Source: Palsa-504 sp963739135 (GTDB lineage Bacteria; Actinomycetota; Actinomycetes; Streptosporangiales; Streptosporangiaceae). From it: a stretch of 64,000 nucleotides of DNA. Where the stretch lies: the NCBI GenBank assembly GCA_963739135.1, contig CAVTZG010000026.1, positions 62,001 through 126,000 of the forward strand. The letters are read 5' to 3'. Shown in pieces: positions 1 through 8,505 of this stretch. Each line of letters begins with the position of its first letter. Positions within the stretch are counted from its first letter, which is position 1. The notes beneath the pieces are model-generated. The model was given only the letters and a program-made list of their open reading frames with translations, was not told where the DNA came from and ran no database searches. A program made the position numbers and the translations under genes.

Positions 1-740
1 GCGGCCAGTGCATCCGATCCAGGCGCGGGCTCCGGCCTGGGCGCTGGATAGACGAGCAAGTGCAGCCCCGCGGCGGCGATGCCGCCGACCAGTGGGGCCA
101 CGATGAATAGCCACACCTGGCTCAACGCGGTTCCGCCGACGATGAGGGCCGGACCGAGGCTGCGCGCCGGGTTCACCGACGTTCCGGTGATCGGTATCCC
201 GATCAGGTGGACCACCGTCAGGGTCAGCCCGATGGCGATAGCAGCGGTCGCCGCGTTCCCCAGCTTGCTGGTGACCCCGAGGATGACGAAGACGAACAGG
301 GCGGTCAGGACGACCTCCGCGAGGAATGCGCCGCCCGCCCCGATATGAATGTCGGATGCCGCCCCCCAGCCGTTCGTGCCGAGCCCTGTCTTGGACGTGC
401 TGTACAGGGGCGAGGTATTGAACATTCCCCACAGCAGCAGCGCGCCGAGAATGCCGCCAACGAACTGGGCCACCCAGTAGCCGACGGCCTCCACCAGCGG
501 GAGGCGGCCAGCCAGCAGCGCGCCCATGGTCACCGCCGGATTGACGTGACAGCCCGATATCGGCCCGATCGTGTAGGCCAGGCCCAGAAGCACGAGACCG
601 AATGCCAGCGCCGTGGCCACCACCCCTGCCGCGACACTGCCCCCGTCGAACTTGAACCCGAACATGAGGGTCGCCACGCCGACCCCGAAAAACACGAGCA
701 GTCCGGTGCCCAGCAGTTCGGTTGCGAACTTGCGCATCAT
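1..740 (-). CDS. aqpZ: Aquaporin Z-type water channel (3' end cut by window edge)
   Basis: Major intrinsic protein family channel, expected to pass water across the cytoplasmic membrane. About 246 residues are visible and no stop is reached before the left edge. The protein starts MMRKFATELLGTG and has both half-helix NPA motifs, at about residues 67-69 (CHVNPAV) and 190-192 (SVNPARS). The Arg right after the second NPA and a His near residue 178 (TVVHLIG) fit the narrow AqpZ-type selectivity filter rather than a glycerol facilitator. A GGGAG ribosome site lies just upstream of the start at 740; a second in-frame ATG is at 737. It is unrelated in sequence and motif (NPV/NPA) to the second aquaporin at 19583-20377. 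Confidence 0.93.
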   Translation of the reverse strand, partial: MMRKFATELLGTGLLVFFGVGVATLMFGFKFDGGSVAAGVVATALAFGLVLLGLAYTIGPISGCHVNPAVTMGALLAGRLPLVEAVGYWVAQFVGGILGALLLWGMFNTSPLYSTSKTGLGTNGWGAASDIHIGAGGAFLAEVVLTALFVFVILGVTSKLGNAATAAIAIGLTLTVVHLIGIPITGTSVNPARSLGPALIVGGTALSQVWLFIVAPLVGGIAAAGLHLLVYPAPRPEPAPGSDALA

Positions 741-944
741 TGTCGTTCTCCCACCTCGCGACAGTTCTGGCCGCCCGCTTCCTGCACGCTCAGCCCCAAT
801 AAGCAGCTAGTTCGCCGGCCCGAAGGCGCCTTACGCGGCCAGTGACCTTAGCGGCGAGGGGGCTGTCCGGGCACCGTGCGGCCCGAGATTGTCACACCGA
901 CCATAGATGTCAGCGCTCCTCACACCCCAGCGACCAAAGACCCG

Positions 945-1331
945 CTACGTGGCCAGGATCCGCGCCTTCTCGGCGGCGAACTCTTCGTCGGTCAGCAGGC
1001 CCTGGGATTTCATCTCGCCAAGTTCCTTGATCTTGGCCATGCGGTCCTCCGGCGCCGCTGCGGGCGGGGCTGCTGGTTGTGCTGCTGGCTGCTGGGCCTG
1101 GAGCTGGGCCGCTGTCTGGGCGGCGGCCTGGGCCGCCGCCTGGTCGATCATCGCCTGCTGCTGGGCAGCCTCTTGCTGCTGCTGGGCTGCGGCCGCCTGC
1201 TGCTGCTGGGCAGCCTTCTGCTGCCCGTGCTGCGACACGCTGCCAGCTACGACGGTGGCCGTACCGGCGACAACCGCGGTACGGGCCATCGTGCCCATCA
1301 GGCCGGGACGTCCTCTTCGTCTGGGTGGCAT
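945..1331 (-). CDS. SHOCT-domain small protein
   Basis: 128-residue protein of unknown cellular role. The N-terminus has a basic patch (MPPRRRGRPGL) followed by a weakly hydrophobic Ala/Val segment, about residues 12-32. A long Ala/Gln-rich stretch that could form a coiled coil covers about residues 38-95. The C-terminus matches the SHOCT domain (about 103-127), with the motif LGEMKSQGLLTDEEFAAEK. SHOCT domains often sit at the end of membrane or oligomerising actinobacterial proteins. AGGAGG lies four bases before the start. It follows the DUF6325 gene in the same direction after a 36-bp gap, a recurrent actinobacterial pair, so the two are probably co-transcribed. Confidence 0.85.
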   Translation of the reverse strand: MPPRRRGRPGLMGTMARTAVVAGTATVVAGSVSQHGQQKAAQQQQAAAAQQQQEAAQQQAMIDQAAAQAAAQTAAQLQAQQPAAQPAAPPAAAPEDRMAKIKELGEMKSQGLLTDEEFAAEKARILAT

Positions 1332-1367
1332 GGTTCCTCCTGCTCGTCTTGGGTGACGTGGCTCGTC

Positions 1368-1805
1368 TTACTCCTCGCCGAGCGCGGCGATGGCGCGCAG
1401 GACGGTCTGGCGGGGGATCCGCTCCTGGGATACCAGCTGGCCGTGGGAGGCGCGGACCGCCGCCGCCAGGCGGGCCGCCCAGCTGTTCTCCCACACGATC
1501 ACCAGCGCGGACGAGCCGGCCTCCAGCTGATCGGCGATCCCGAGCAGATCCTCCTCCGAGAGCAGGTCGAACTGCGTGGCGTGGAAGTCGAACGCGCCGG
1601 CTACTTCTGCGTCACCGGCCTCAACGGCCGAGGCCGCGCCATCGGTCTCCTTGCGCACGAACGCGAAGTCGATGATGCGGACGGTCCCGCTGTCGTTCAA
1701 CTCGGCCAGCGCGGGAGCCACGTCCCCGCTGAACTTGTTCCCCTCGAACAGGATCACGGCGGCATCGACCGGCCCGACCGTGTCCGCGTCCAGGCCTGTA
1801 GGCAC
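1368..1805 (-). CDS. DUF6325 family protein
   Basis: About 145 residues, the usual size of the DUF6325 family, which has no established function. The start chosen is GTG at 1805 (VPTGLDADTVGPVDAAVI) because a clear GGAGG sits seven bases upstream. An ATG at 1883 would add 26 residues without a ribosome site. The body alternates short beta-like and helical segments (VDAAVILFEGNKFSG, VRIIDFAFVRK, SALVIVWENSWAARLA) and ends RQTVLRAIAALGEE. The gene is divergent from the TetR regulator at 1941, and its leader contains the 17-bp palindrome at 1896-1912, so repression by that regulator is likely. Downstream is the SHOCT gene. Confidence 0.8.
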   Translation of the reverse strand: MPTGLDADTVGPVDAAVILFEGNKFSGDVAPALAELNDSGTVRIIDFAFVRKETDGAASAVEAGDAEVAGAFDFHATQFDLLSEEDLLGIADQLEAGSSALVIVWENSWAARLAAAVRASHGQLVSQERIPRQTVLRAIAALGEE

Positions 1806-1895
1806 GATAGGACCTCCGTCGGATATCGCTGCGGGGCACCCTGCAGAGCCCGTCATCGGGCGTCCTTCAGTGCGCCACTCCATACCCTAGCACAG

Positions 1896-1912
1896 TACGA
1901 TACTGTATCGTA
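1896..1912. promoter_or_regulatory. Probable TetR operator (17-bp palindrome)
   Basis: Perfect inverted repeat TACGATAC-T-GTATCGTA in the 135-bp space between the divergent DUF6325 (GTG 1805) and TetR (ATG 1941) genes. A symmetric site of this size between a TetR gene and its divergent neighbour is the normal arrangement for autoregulation. The sequence is AT-rich against its surroundings and could overlap -10 elements of both promoters. Confidence 0.7.
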
Positions 1913-1940
1913 TTCCTGTCATGGCCGGTAAGGTGCTGCC

Positions 1941-2570
1941 ATGACGATCTCCGCCCACGCTGAGGGCGGCCGCCGTAGCACGGGCCGGGGCTTGCTGGGC
2001 CCCTCGCTCACGCCGCGGGAGGCCGAACTGCTGACGGTCACCCTGCAGGTGCTGGACGAGACCGGATACGACAAGCTCACCGTCGATCAGGTCGTCGCGC
2101 GGGCGCATGCCAGCAAGACGACGGTGTACCGGCGCTGGCCCTCCAAGGCCGAGCTGGTCTGCGCGGCGTTCGCACACCGCATCCAGGGGGAGCTCGGCGT
2201 GCCTGCCGACACCGGCTCCTTGCGCGGAGACCTGCTCGCCCTCGCCGGGATAATCGCCAAGGACGCGGAGGAGTACGGCCGGACCATCGCCGGGATCCTC
2301 GCCGTCGGCGACCGCAACCCGCGGCTGCGGGAACTGCTCGTCGGCGACTTGTACCGCGGCCGGAAGGACCAGGTTCACGGGGTGCTGCGCCGCGCCGTCA
2401 CCCGGGGGGAAATCGTCCCGGAGGTCATCAGCGACGACATCTGGGATGTGCTGCCCGCCTACATCATGTTCCGCGTCCTGCAGCACAGGCGGTCCGTGCC
2501 CGCCGAGACACTGAACGCGCTCGTGGACGAAGTCCTGCTGCCCAGCCTGACCCGCCACCCCCCACCCTAG
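1941..2570 (+). CDS. TetR/AcrR family transcriptional regulator
   Basis: 209-residue one-component repressor. The N-terminal helix-turn-helix spans about residues 30-75, with the family signature VDQVVARAHASKTTVYRRWPSKAELV. The rest is an all-helical ligand and dimer domain of the TetR_C type, with no recognisable ligand motif. The ATG at 1941 is preceded by a GGTAAGGTG ribosome site. It is divergent from the DUF6325/SHOCT pair, and a palindrome at 1896-1912 lies in the shared promoter region. The most likely targets are therefore itself and that pair. The effector cannot be told from sequence. Confidence 0.9.
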   Translation: MTISAHAEGGRRSTGRGLLGPSLTPREAELLTVTLQVLDETGYDKLTVDQVVARAHASKTTVYRRWPSKAELVCAAFAHRIQGELGVPADTGSLRGDLLALAGIIAKDAEEYGRTIAGILAVGDRNPRLRELLVGDLYRGRKDQVHGVLRRAVTRGEIVPEVISDDIWDVLPAYIMFRVLQHRRSVPAETLNALVDEVLLPSLTRHPPP

Positions 2571-2770
2571 CCCGTTCCGGAAATACCGCCAGCGAGCGTG
2601 AATCGCCGCTGCCAGCGTCCTGACGATGCTCTACTTGGTGGTCAACTAGCCTAATTCGCGGCGCCTACCTGCCTGATCTCAGGCGTACACTGCGGCCAGC
2701 CGCGATACTGCTCGCCCGACGCGAGACCGAGAGCGTTGCTCTCGCATTCCGGAGCCATTACGGTACGCAA

Positions 2771-4243
2771 AGGTTGTCCCGAGTTCCGTTAACTCCGGTG
2801 ACGGTCCCCGGTGACCTCAGGCCACCTTCTGATCCTCATCCTGGCTTACGGCACTGACATTCTTGGTGAAGTGGGCCTCCAACGCGGCGTGGAGCCTGGG
2901 CAGGTGCAGGTGCCTGTTGACGCGGCGGAACTGGTGATCGGCTTCGAGCATCCCGGCGGCGCACCAGCGCAGCGCCATCTGCCCGTTCCGCCACCGCTTG
3001 ACGTTCTTGGAGTGCTCCCGGCAGATCTCGATCATGGATTTGACCGGATTGGTCGAGCGGAGCGTGCGGGCCAGGGTGGGCGGCACGCCCAGCCGCAAGA
3101 TGGTCAGCGTCTCGGCCATGCCCTCGCGCAGCGAGGCGGCGGCTCCCGGGTGGGTCTTGTCCAGCTCGCGGGCTAGCTCGGTCAGCAGCCCCTCGGCCTG
3201 CACGGCCGATGCGGCGTGGTAGGCCTGGCGCATCCGCTGCTCGACGACGGTCCGGAGCCGTTCGGGCAGCTTGTCCCTGACGTTCTTGATCTTGTGCTGC
3301 TGGCATCTTTGGATGAGCGGCTGGTCGAAGACATCCCTGACCGCGCGAGACAGGGCCTTGGCCCCGTCCAGCACGGCCAGGATGGGCCTGGTGACGTCCA
3401 GGCCGCGCTCACGCAGCCCGGTGATCAGGTCCGTGACCAGGGTCGCGTTCTCCGTCGAGCCCTCCTCCAGGGCAAGCGGGTGCTTGACCCCGTCGATGCC
3501 GATGCCGAGCGCGACCACGCAGGTGTGCTCACCGAAGTGCACCCCGTCGATCATCAGCGCGACCAGGTCCAGGTCGTCGAGCCGGCGGCTCATCAGCTCC
3601 GCCAGCGCGGTCTCGGTCGCGGCCACGAACCGGCGGGAGACCGCCGACTTGCTCGTGGCCGCCGCCTGGTCGGCCGCCGCCTGCCCGGCGGGCTCCAGCC
3701 CGGCATGGTAGCGGCGCGACGACAGCCCGGCCAGCATCTTCTCCATGGCCAGCCGGCCCAGGATCTCCGTCGAGGAGAACAAGTCGTAACTGGGCAGGTG
3801 CAGCTCGCCGGACCCATCGGCGGCCCGCACCCGCGGCCGGGTCACCGGGATCCGCCGCCCGCCCAAGGTGACCGACCCGGCCTCGCTGCCATGCCGGTAC
3901 CCGGCCCGGCCCGGGTTGTGCTTGCGCTCCGGCCCGCACAGCCGCCCGGCGTCCTCGCCGAACATGGCGGCCATCACCTGCAGGCCGGTACTCACCGCCA
4001 AGGCGAGCAGGCCCTCCCTCGCCGACTCGGCGATCTCGGCCATCGACACCACCACCTGCTCCGGCACGGCGACCTCACCCGGCAGCGGATCAGGCTGGGC
4101 ACGGCGGCGATCCTTCTGGTAGATGTTGCTCACGGCGGTCCCCTTCCCTCATCGGATGACTTGGCGGTTGCCCGACACCTACCACTCGGCAGGCACCAGG
4201 CGGGGGACCGCCACTCTCAAGTTCTACGAAAGCCGGGACATCC
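2771..4243. mobile_element. IS256-family insertion sequence
   Basis: One complete-looking IS of about 1.47 kb around a Mutator-type transposase. The left end (2771-2809) and the reverse complement of the right end (about 4202-4243) match imperfectly. Both begin AGG-TGTCCCG, share TTCGT/TTCCGT and AACT-type blocks, and finish with CGGTCCCC next to the gene. Imperfect terminal inverted repeats of 25-40 bp are typical of IS256. I could not find an 8-9-bp target duplication in the immediate flanks, so the exact boundaries are uncertain and flanking sequence may have changed since insertion. Confidence 0.8.
2817..4133 (-). CDS. IS256-family (Mutator-type) transposase
   Basis: 438 residues, full length for the family. 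The N-terminal part carries the DNA-binding segment and the typical GRAGYRHGSEAGSVTLGGRR and LPSYDLFSSTEIL motifs. The catalytic domain shows the first Asp in LVALMIDGVHFGEH, the second Asp in ILAVLDGAKALSRAV, and a late Glu within LREGMAETLTILRL, consistent with an intact DDE enzyme. The start is GTG (VSNIYQKDRR). No frameshift or internal stop is seen, so the element may still be active. It sits alone between the TetR gene and a gene-poor region. Confidence 0.95.
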   Translation of the reverse strand: MSNIYQKDRRRAQPDPLPGEVAVPEQVVVSMAEIAESAREGLLALAVSTGLQVMAAMFGEDAGRLCGPERKHNPGRAGYRHGSEAGSVTLGGRRIPVTRPRVRAADGSGELHLPSYDLFSSTEILGRLAMEKMLAGLSSRRYHAGLEPAGQAAADQAAATSKSAVSRRFVAATETALAELMSRRLDDLDLVALMIDGVHFGEHTCVVALGIGIDGVKHPLALEEGSTENATLVTDLITGLRERGLDVTRPILAVLDGAKALSRAVRDVFDQPLIQRCQQHKIKNVRDKLPERLRTVVEQRMRQAYHAASAVQAEGLLTELARELDKTHPGAAASLREGMAETLTILRLGVPPTLARTLRSTNPVKSMIEICREHSKNVKRWRNGQMALRWCAAGMLEADHQFRRVNRHLHLPRLHAALEAHFTKNVSAVSQDEDQKVA

Positions 4244-5669
4244 TCCGGTCTCGTGTCACCTTCCGATGGGCGCGGGACCAGGCGCTGGTCAGCGGGAGCG
4301 CAGGTCAGCGGCGTGCCCGAGTGCCGTGGATCGACGGGGGAAAAACTCGTGCTATCGGCTCGGGAATCTGTGCGGTCCGGGCTGTCACATGGCCTGACCT
4401 GCGGTGCGTTCGGTCCGCGAGTGACCGTGAGAGACTGCTTGTCACCGGAATCAATGGCCCGGTGCTCGGGAGCGTCCAATGCCGACCGTCCACTTTTGCT
4501 GTTGCTGTCAGCCGCAGTCGGGGGAACGGGATGTCCAGCGGTTACCAGATTGCCCGCGTGGTGCCCGATAAATGCGTAGCTGGTCAGGCGAGATCCCGGT
4601 CGTCCCGGTCCCAGAAGGAGCGTGCTGTCCGCGCTGGATGATGTGGTGCGATCGGCAGGCGGGGCGATCCCGTTTCGCCGCGGCGATGGACCGCTTAGAA
4701 CCTGCGGGCCTTCGCCAGGCACCTGGCCGGCCAAGGTCATCTGGTCATTGCCTGCAGGATCTGTCAGTTCTTCGGGTCTTCCCGGGCGGACCCGCCGCGG
4801 TTCCGGAGATGATCGCCGCTGCGATAGCTGAAGGCAGAAGGGCACGAGGAACCCTTGCGGTAGCCGGGGCCGGCATGAGAGCGCGCTCCTATCACGCCAG
4901 CCCCGGCGAGATCACGAGTGTAGGGGGCTGTGCACAACACTCGTCGATGAACTGTGCAAGTACGCCGGCTGGCGGTGCGGTGCCAGCGGACGTGCCCGGG
5001 GAGACCCTGGCGGCGCCACCCGCGGTTACCAGGACAGATGCCGTTTGGCTGGCTGGGTTGGGAGAACATCCGGAAGGGATCGCACCCGTACCGGCGCCAG
5101 ATAGTTATCCCCACGTGACCTGTGGATGCCCGGTCACCGGCCGGCGTCCGCACGGCGTCGTCGCGGCCGTGGCCCGGCGGCACCGCGAGCGCGGCATGGC
5201 TGTGACGACAACACCGGCACCTTGGCGCCGGCCAGCGAGCCCGCCGCGTCGAACTGGCCCGCGGCCGGCAGGCCAGCGGCCGCGATGCCCGGGGCTATTG
5301 CCGGGATTTCCCGGTGATGACCGCCCCGCGGGTCACCTCGGCGGGCAAGAACATCCCTTTGGCGAAGGCCGGGCGCCCGACCGGCCGGGCGCCCCCGGCG
5401 CCCGGACCACCAGCCCGGAGAGGGTCGCGGGGGCGGGGCTGTGTACCGCGGGGGCGTGGCCCTGGCCATGGCCAGGCTCGTATTCGCGTGCCGACGGCAC
5501 CAGCCTGCTACCGGTACGGGCCGGGTCGGTCCGGACAGATCGGCGGCCCGGCCGGCCGATCCCCGTCCGGCGATGGCATCAGATCCGGGCTAGGCTTGAG
5601 CATCGCGAAGCCGCGTCCGCCAGGCCGGCTCCGCGGCGCGGACCGCGCCGGGCGGTCTTGTCCCGGTCG
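4244..5669. other. Long stretch without a convincing gene
   Basis: About 1.4 kb between the IS256 copy and the ATPase gene. Open frames exist on both strands, as expected at this GC content, but none has a ribosome site, codon bias or family motif I trust. Two DnaA-box-like 9-mers lie here: TGTGCACAA at 4929-4937 and TTATCCCCA at 5105-5113. An inverted repeat ACGAGTGT/ACACTCGT occupies 4914-4921 and 4937-4944 around a 15-base loop. The stretch may be a decayed gene region. Confidence 0.5.
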
Positions 5670-6371
5670 TCAGCGTGCTGTTCCCGGCACCGGGTCGGGG
5701 CCTGGACTGCCCTGGTGCCGGGCCGGGGAGGGCGGTGCGTGCCGTGCGGTGAACATGGCCCACACGACCTTTCCCGCGTCGCCTGGCGTGGTGCAGCCCC
5801 ACAGGTCGCTGAACGCGCAGATCATCTGCAGCCCGCGGCCGGCCTCGGCCAGCGAACCGGGCGTTCGCGGCACCGGAACCGCTGTGCCCGGGTCGGCGAC
5901 CGCGCACAGCACCCAGGGCCCCTGCTGCAGCAGGCCGAGCCGGACCGGCCCCCGGGGACCCGCATCGCCGGGCCCCGGCAGGGCGTGCCGCAGCGCGTTG
6001 GTCACCATCTCCGACACCACGATCGCGATGTCCTGGCTGCTGTGTGCCGTGCCCCACCGGCGCAACGTGGCGACGGTGAAGTCCCGCGCAGCACGGACCG
6101 ATCCGGCCTCAGCGCTGAGCGCGCGCGAGGCGATCCGCGGGCAGGCCCAGCCCATGGCGGCGGGATCCGGCGGTGACCGCCAGCCGCCGTTTACCAGGCC
6201 GGCCATCTCTGCGGCCAGCAGCAGCCAGCGGCTGCCGGTGCTGCCCGCCGGGTGCGACGGGTGTGCCGCCATTACCGCCCGGTCAATCTCGGTGCGACAC
6301 GGAAACAGGCGCCAGCCCCGGACCGCCGTCAGGACCACCGCGGCTGGAACGGAGGCGCTCACTGGTGCCAT
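5670..6371 (-). CDS. RsbW-like ATP-binding (GHKL) regulatory protein
   Basis: 233 residues with a C-terminal HATPase_c_2 domain, about residues 85-210. The N box is visible as IVVSEMVTNALRHA, the G1-type motif as ADPG, and the G2-type motif as GRGLQMICAFSDLWG. Proteins like this act as anti-sigma factor kinases or regulatory ATPases in partner-switching circuits. The first about 80 residues are unlike RsbW and are not recognised. The ATG at 6371 overlaps the 3' end of the upstream gene by about 13 bp, so the two are translationally coupled. A STAS antagonist that could belong to such a circuit is encoded at 13163, but nothing in the sequence ties them together. Confidence 0.82.
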   Translation of the reverse strand: MAPVSASVPAAVVLTAVRGWRLFPCRTEIDRAVMAAHPSHPAGSTGSRWLLLAAEMAGLVNGGWRSPPDPAAMGWACPRIASRALSAEAGSVRAARDFTVATLRRWGTAHSSQDIAIVVSEMVTNALRHALPGPGDAGPRGPVRLGLLQQGPWVLCAVADPGTAVPVPRTPGSLAEAGRGLQMICAFSDLWGCTTPGDAGKVVWAMFTARHAPPSPARHQGSPGPDPVPGTAR

Positions 6372-7072
6372 CCCGGCTCCGGCGGCCCGACGCGGGGATA
6401 GCCGCCGGCAGCGCGGCCGGGGTCACCGCTGCCTCCCCCGGCGGCGAGGCCGGCGGTATCGTCGCCGCGCACGGCGGCCCGGGCGGCCCTGGCGACGGCG
6501 GTGTACCGGTCCCACCGCACGACCGGGCGAGCGGCCCAGAAACCCGGGTCGGTCTGCTGGCACCTGGGGCAGGCCAGCCGGCCGAGGGCATCGATGCGCC
6601 AGCCGGCGCCGATCGCGCGGGCGCGGGTGTCGGCCTCGCCCAGGGCTGCCGGATGGGTGTACCAGGAGATGCACGAGCCCATCTCGCACCACATGACCGG
6701 CATCCGCAGCTGATCGCCGATCACGGGCCGCTCGTCAGCCGCCGCGCGGGCGTCGGCTTCGGCGCGGGCGCGGGCCTGTGCGCGGGCATCGGCCTGAGCG
6801 CGGGCGCGGGCCTCGGCGAGCGCATCGGCCCGGGCGCGGGCGGCGGCCTGTGCCCGGGCGCGGGTCTCGCCGCGGGCGCGGGCCGCGGCGAGGGCATCGG
6901 CCTGGGCGAGGGCTTCTGACCAGGGATCGCCGGCGGGGTCCGCTTCGGCGCGGCCATCGCCGGGCGGCTCGGCACCGCTATCGTCGCGGAGCTCGGCGAG
7001 CCAGCCGCCCATCTGGGACCAGCCGTGTTCGTGGAGCACGCTGGCGTCGCCTGACCGGATCTTGAGTTTCAT
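6359..7072 (-). CDS. Hypothetical protein: Ala/Arg repeat region plus Cys-containing C-terminal domain
   Basis: About 237 residues from ATG at 7072, chosen because GGGAGG lies just upstream. It opens MKLKIRSGDASVLHEHGWSQ. A low-complexity region at about residues 55-110 is built from Ala/Arg/Asp/Glu units (ARARAQADA-like) and would form a long charged helix. The C-terminal part has paired Cys residues (MWCEMGSCISW and LACPRCQQTDPGFWAARP), which suggests a metal-binding fold. It is coupled by overlap to the RsbW-like ATPase, so the two products may work together. I do not recognise the family. Confidence 0.6.
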   Translation of the reverse strand: MKLKIRSGDASVLHEHGWSQMGGWLAELRDDSGAEPPGDGRAEADPAGDPWSEALAQADALAAARARGETRARAQAAARARADALAEARARAQADARAQARARAEADARAAADERPVIGDQLRMPVMWCEMGSCISWYTHPAALGEADTRARAIGAGWRIDALGRLACPRCQQTDPGFWAARPVVRWDRYTAVARAARAAVRGDDTAGLAAGGGSGDPGRAAGGYPRVGPPEPGWHQ

Positions 7073-7908
7073 TCGGCCTCCCGTTGAGCAAGGGGTCAGC
7101 GCTGCGCAGCCGCGGGTAACCCGCCCCCGGGACAGGCAGCGCAGGCAGTGACGGGCCGGGCTCCGGTAGTACCGGCACGGCCGGCTGCGGGCTGGCCGGG
7201 CCGCCATGATGGGCCGGTACCGGAAGACGTCGGCCTGCCGACAGCGAGCGGCTGGTATCCCGGGAGGCGTGGGCCGCCTTGCGCTTGTGCTCCCCTCTCA
7301 AAAGCGCCCGGGCTCACCGTCTCTGGGTTGCGGTCTTTTCACGGTCCCGGCACCGGATTACAGCAGGATAAACATGCGATAAACGTTCGGCTCATTTAAC
7401 ATGTATCGCGGCGCGGCATGTGGACAATTCCAGTTTCCTCTGCATGCACAGGGTGCGGCTGGCTCTCTCCCAGGTAGAGGTCCTGTCATGGGTGCGGCCA
7501 TCCAGCGGAATCCCCAGCATTTCCACCGCGCACGCACAGGCTCAGCGCCGTTGCGCACAAGTCATCCACATGTTTGTGCACAGCCAGCCGGCAAGCCGTC
7601 CTCGTGCCGCGCTAGCAGGCAGCAGCCGGTCAGCGCGCCGGTGCTTGCGTAACACGGCCAGCACGCCGGACACCAGGCTCCGGGCCTGAGCCCGGAAGAG
7701 ATCGTGCAGAACGCGGGCCCGCAGATGCTCGCCGCGGCCTTCGGTCTGGGGTGGCAGCGCGGCGGCCGCCGCGCTTACCGCCGCCGGTCGCGGCGTGGTC
7801 GCCCGGGGACCTCGCGCCTGCTCTCAGCCGTGACCTGGGTCATCGCGGCTGGCGTTCCGGCGGCTGCGGCGTGCCGGTGGCAGAAGACGCTCCGGCCGGG
7901 CAGAATCA

Positions 7909-7947
7909 GGCAGGGCCCCTCCATGTATGAGATGGAGGGGCCCTGCC
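7909..7947. terminator. Perfect 16-bp hairpin (terminator-like or structured element)
   Basis: GGCAGGGCCCCTCCAT, a 7-base loop (GTATGAG), then the exact reverse complement ATGGAGGGGCCCTGCC. There is no T tract on either side. It could act as a factor-independent terminator of the GC-rich actinobacterial type, or as a palindromic binding site. No gene end is adjacent. Confidence 0.5.
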
Positions 7948-8164
7948 CGGCCTTGCCGCACCGGCGGGCCAGTTGCCTGGCCGTACCGGCACCGCGCGCC
8001 GCCCGCCGGGGCCAGGCACCCGCGCGAGGCGCCGGTCTCCCGGCTCCTCCCGCGTTCCCGGGGTCGCCCCCAGGCGATGCCCGTTTCCGGACGGTGAAAC
8101 ATTTCTACTGCCTGTTGCAGGCGCCGCGCAAGACCCGGCGGCCGGCCATTTTTCAGGTTTTTCG

Positions 8165-8249
8165 CTATCCACAAAAGAATCCACGGAAAACAGGCAGTTA
8201 TCCGCATTTGACGGCGGTTATCCACCGGCTTGTTCACAGCCTATCCACA
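8165..8249 (+). repeat. Cluster of five DnaA-box-like 9-mers
   Basis: Five 9-mers on one strand, each one mismatch from TTATCCACA or TTGTCCACA: CTATCCACA (8165-8173), TTATCCGCA (8198-8206), TTATCCACC (8218-8226), TTGTTCACA (8230-8238) and CTATCCACA (8241-8249). The last three are spaced 11-12 bp apart, about one helix turn. A weaker site, GAATCCACG, is at 8177. The flank is AT-rich for this DNA. No dnaA or dnaN gene is nearby, so this is not an obvious oriC. Confidence 0.5.
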
Positions 8250-8505
8250 GGTTCCCGAGTGTCAGCCGGAGAACACCGCAACCGCCGGTACCGAATGCCC
8301 GGTGTTATGTAACCAGTTAGCCACCTGAAGTTCATCTGTCCCTTTACCGAGGTATCCCGCTGCGCACCGGGCAGGCAGGCGCAGGCTCACCCTGCCGAGG
8401 GTGACCGCACGACCCGGCTCTCAGCGCCGGTGCCCGGTCAGGTGCCGAACAGGTGGCGGTGCAGCCGGGCCTTTGCCGCTGATATCCGGGGCCTCGGGGG
8501 CACGC

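Larger units (their letters stand above)
7073..8505. other. 1.4-kb intergenic region with DnaA-like boxes and a strong hairpin
   Basis: No gene on either strand is supported. The region contains one perfect DnaA-box match (TTGTCCACA on the minus strand, 7419-7427). It also has two close matches at 7562-7570 and 7574-7582, a tight cluster at 8165-8249, and a perfect 16-bp hairpin at 7909-7947. It is locally more AT-rich than its surroundings, especially 8145-8215. Non-coding stretches this long are rare in actinomycete chromosomes. Confidence 0.6.

Noticed and set aside
2761..4260. Target-site duplication for the IS256 copy
   Set aside because: No matching 8-9-bp flanks could be found next to the imperfect ends.
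4572..6176. Long plus-strand open frame across the gene-poor region
   Set aside because: Open only because stops are rare at this GC content. No motif, no ribosome site, and it overlaps the well-supported RsbW-like gene on the other strand.
8165..8249. Chromosomal oriC
   Set aside because: DnaA-like boxes are clustered, but dnaA, dnaN, rpmH or parAB are not nearby, and boxes are one mismatch off. Kept as a finding, not called an origin.
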